A stretch of DNA of 64,000 bases from Bacillota bacterium (GTDB lineage: Bacteria; Bacillota; Clostridia; Oscillospirales; Ruminococcaceae): assembly GCA_023412215.1 (NCBI GenBank), contig JAEYNX010000034.1, forward strand, positions 62,001-126,000, read 5' to 3'. The translations under genes and the position numbers were made by a program. Under the pieces are notes generated by a model. That model worked only from the letters and a program-made list of their open reading frames with translations. It had not been told where the DNA came from and did no database searches. This document shows positions 62,108 to 64,000 of the stretch, one piece after another; positions within the stretch are counted from its first letter, which is position 1; the number at the start of each line of letters is the position of its first letter.

Positions 62108-62941
62108 CTACACAGCGCGTACAATCTCTTCCATCAATTCCACGGAGCGGAGCAAAAAGCTGCCGGAATAGCCTTCCCGCTTCCCGCGGAGCACCTCCGC
62201 AAAGTGGGTGAGCGCGAGTGAATACCCCTCTGAAATATCGAGCGCGACCTCCTCGCCGCCCCTCTCGAAGTGCAGTTTGGCGACGGAGGGGGCAGCCTCT
62301 TTCAGAAAGCGCAGCGCCACGGTGAACCCGTCATACGTCACGTCGGCGACGATATCCCCGCCCTCGCGCCGGACGCTGACCGTCCGGTAATCCTGCCCAA
62401 ACGCCGCAAGACCTATTTCAACAAGATGAGAACCGTAAAACGCCAGCCCGCCGAAAGGGCTGTCCGGGTCCGCCTGAAAACACAGGGAGGCCCCCTTACA
62501 TTTCCCCCTTGCGCCGGACGAGACAAGCTCCCGAATGCGCCCGATTGCAGGCACATGCTTGCAGGTCGTACCGCCGCACAGATATGCGCCGAATCGTTTT
62601 GCCGTATCCACAAGCAGCCTTGCCTCCCGCACCGTATCCGTAAAGGGCTTGTTCACCCATACGACCATGCCTCTCTCCACAAAAGGAAGCGCAAGCGCTG
62701 TGTGATCCCTGCCTCTCCGGGAGAGAATCATCACGCCATCCACCGCGTCCGCCATGGCAAGCGGCTCCCGCACAACATAGGGGATTTCCCTTTCCTGCGC
62801 AATCTGAGCGGTAACGACTGGGTCGCTCCCCCAAATATGCGTGACACGGACACCCGCAAGAGCGCCTTCGCGCGCGTTATGAAAAATTCCTGCGAAAGCA
62901 CGGGGATGTGTCGAATCCGTCCCTATCATTCCAATATTCAT
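62108..62941 (-). CDS. Gfo/Idh/MocA-family oxidoreductase, divergent
   Basis: 277 aa, shorter than usual. NIGMIGTDSTHPRAFAGIFH is the Rossmann start (GTDSTH replaces GxGxxG), and the EKP motif is VNKPFTDTV, with Lys kept and Glu changed to Asn. SPFGGLAFYGSHLVEIGLAAF is the C-terminal domain. It starts within the TetR stop (4-base overlap). Activity is plausible but the substrate unknown. Confidence 0.82.
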   Translation of the reverse strand: MNIGMIGTDSTHPRAFAGIFHNAREGALAGVRVTHIWGSDPVVTAQIAQEREIPYVVREPLAMADAVDGVMILSRRGRDHTALALPFVERGMVVWVNKPFTDTVREARLLVDTAKRFGAYLCGGTTCKHVPAIGRIRELVSSGARGKCKGASLCFQADPDSPFGGLAFYGSHLVEIGLAAFGQDYRTVSVRREGGDIVADVTYDGFTVALRFLKEAAPSVAKLHFERGGEEVALDISEGYSLALTHFAEVLRGKREGYSGSFLLRSVELMEEIVRAV

Positions 62942-63564
62942 GCGTCATTCCCTCCATTTGCGCACATATAGCGCAGGATCATTTCCGTCAGGTTTTCGAC
63001 CGCCTTCTCCGCCATGATCGGCTCCTCCGTTTCATAGCCGAGTAGCCGGGGCAGCGTAAAACGGTTCGAGAAGTGGGAAAACGTGTACATAAGCAGCGAG
63101 ATGAGCACCTGCTCACTATCTATCTCCTCGCGGAACACACCTTCCTTCTGTCCGCGCTCTACGATGCTGCGCAGCGCACGGAAAGCAGGCGCACGCAGGC
63201 TGGAGGTATCCTCGCTGTCCAGATACCGGCCCTGATTGAGGTTCTCCCACAGCAGCAGGTTGACATAGGTGGGATTCGCCCGCAGGTAGTCGAAGTAAAA
63301 ACGGATCATCCTCCGGATTGCTTCCACACAGGAGCCCTCCTCCGCAAGTGCGGAAAGCTCCTGCTCGCCCAGACGCTCGTAGGCGTTTTGCAGTACCGTG
63401 CGGTAAAGTTCGGTCTTATTGCCGAAGTACTCATAGATCATTCGCTTGTTGACGCCCGCCCGGCTCGCGATTTCATCAATACGCGTACCATAAAGCCCTT
63501 TGGCGGAAAACTCCTCCTCAGCCGCTTGCAGAATGTTTCTTTTCGTAACGCTTGCATCCCTCAT
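62938..63564 (-). CDS. TetR/AcrR-family transcriptional regulator
   Basis: 208 aa from ATG 63564 (GGAGG five bases upstream). HTH: GTRIDEIASRAGVNKRMIYEYF at residues about 25-46. It is first in the 62.9-57.1 kb run and overlaps the oxidoreductase by 4 bases (ATGA), so it controls the run as an autoregulator. GTAAGT (63577-63582) and ACTTAC (63606-63611) flank the promoter. Confidence 0.9.
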   Translation of the reverse strand: MRDASVTKRNILQAAEEEFSAKGLYGTRIDEIASRAGVNKRMIYEYFGNKTELYRTVLQNAYERLGEQELSALAEEGSCVEAIRRMIRFYFDYLRANPTYVNLLLWENLNQGRYLDSEDTSSLRAPAFRALRSIVERGQKEGVFREEIDSEQVLISLLMYTFSHFSNRFTLPRLLGYETEEPIMAEKAVENLTEMILRYMCANGGNDA

Positions 63565-63596
63565 ATCGTCCTCCAAGTAAGTAACTGTTTAGTTAT

Positions 63597-63625
63597 ATAA
63601 TAATCACTTACCGATTCGTTTACAA
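63597..63625 (-). promoter_or_regulatory. Promoter of the TetR-led catabolic operon
   Basis: On the minus strand, TTGTAA (63620-63625) and TATTAT (63597-63602) are 17 bases apart. ACTTAC (63606-63611) in the spacer and GTAAGT (63577-63582) form a distant inverted pair that may bind the repressor. Confidence 0.6.
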
Positions 63626-64000
63626 GAGGCGGCTTACACAATTATTGGCTTGATATTTGTAGGTATTGCCACATTACCCGTTGACGGAAGTGTACTCTTG
63701 TCGCTATGCGTATCATAAAAAGCAAACTCTTTTGTGATGGTGTTCCTTAGCAATGAATTAGCTTATCACTTTGGAGGTTATTTTTCTTCCCTATTTGTCA
63801 CTCACCATAACATCTCAGTACATTTGTTCTATTGATAAGGCATGGGGGGGTAAAATTTACACGCTGTCGTATGAATCTTTACGCTGTAAATAAATTATCG
63901 CCTGACCCAAAAAAGCAGTAACAGGATTGGTATAAAAGAATACTGTATTATTGGGGAGGTGAAGGTAACGGATACAAGAGAATTATTCGCAAGGCTTATC
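63626..64000 (+). other. Right edge: short repeats and possible start of a mobile-element gene
   Basis: No complete gene in the 375 bases. ACGCTGT is repeated 20 bases apart (63861-63867 and 63881-63887), the second inside TTTAC-GCT-GTAAA (63878-63890), as in the ends of some insertion sequences. A GGGGAGG with GTG at 63959 opens a frame KVTDTRELFARLI up to the window end. It might be the start of a transposase, but there is too little to tell. Confidence 0.25.

Noticed and set aside
1..64000. CRISPR array, rRNA operon, replication origin or prophage structural genes
   Set aside because: No repeat-spacer pattern, rRNA sequence, DnaA-box cluster or phage structural gene was seen on reading both strands.

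Overview
The window reads as a chromosomal segment of a Gram-positive anaerobe of the class Clostridia, most likely an Oscillospiraceae/Ruminococcaceae relative. This is an inference from the gene set (formate-tetrahydrofolate ligase, GapN, Fe-S serine dehydratase, solute-binding lipoproteins, AG-rich Shine-Dalgarno sites, sigma-A-type promoters and tRNAs with encoded CCA); no species can be named from sequence alone.

Left part (1-17.9 kb): mostly housekeeping. A minus-strand run fhs-tsaE-tsaB-upp (upp cut by the window edge), a RodA/FtsW-type SEDS protein, gapN, a TetR-flavoprotein pair, an M24 peptidase, a plus-strand set of two membrane proteins and an M20 peptidase, a LacI regulator, a small lipoprotein, a Gfo/Idh/MocA oxidoreductase and a chemoreceptor.

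Middle accessory patch (17.8-25.3 kb): two tRNA-Ser genes (TGA, GCT), directly followed by a decayed tyrosine-recombinase C-terminus, then small regulators (two XRE, one PadR), a YhgE-like membrane protein, a lipoprotein gene broken by an in-frame TAG, a DUF1697 gene, an HExxH membrane protein, a MITE-like element flanked by CTAG, and a hairpin cluster. It looks like an old integration hotspot.

Sugar and peptidoglycan salvage region (24.2-57 kb): an RpiR/MurR-type regulator, then a minus-strand set with solute-binding protein, two permeases, MurQ etherase, BadF-type kinase, GNAT, PIG-L deacetylase and NamZ exo-muramidase, which together form a MurNAc recovery route. Next come a D-aminoacylase divergent from a SelA-like PLP enzyme, a Rid protein and a DauR-like regulator; a chimeric scar joining a GH4 N-terminus to a kinase C-terminus; an acyltransferase; two GH20 hexosaminidases; NagB; a second ABC importer (LplABC type) with an AraC/Cache regulator; and nagA-uxuA-uxuB-lacI behind a CG-centred palindrome. 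Neither importer has an ATPase gene here, so a shared ATPase elsewhere is expected.

Right part (57-63.6 kb): a tight minus-strand run of TetR, Gfo/Idh/MocA oxidoreductase, NAD-dependent epimerase-like protein, DapA-like aldolase, M20 amidohydrolase and the two serine dehydratase subunits. It looks like a complete catabolic route for an unknown amide-linked substrate that ends in a serine-like amino acid. The last 400 bases hold short repeats and possibly the left end of a mobile element.
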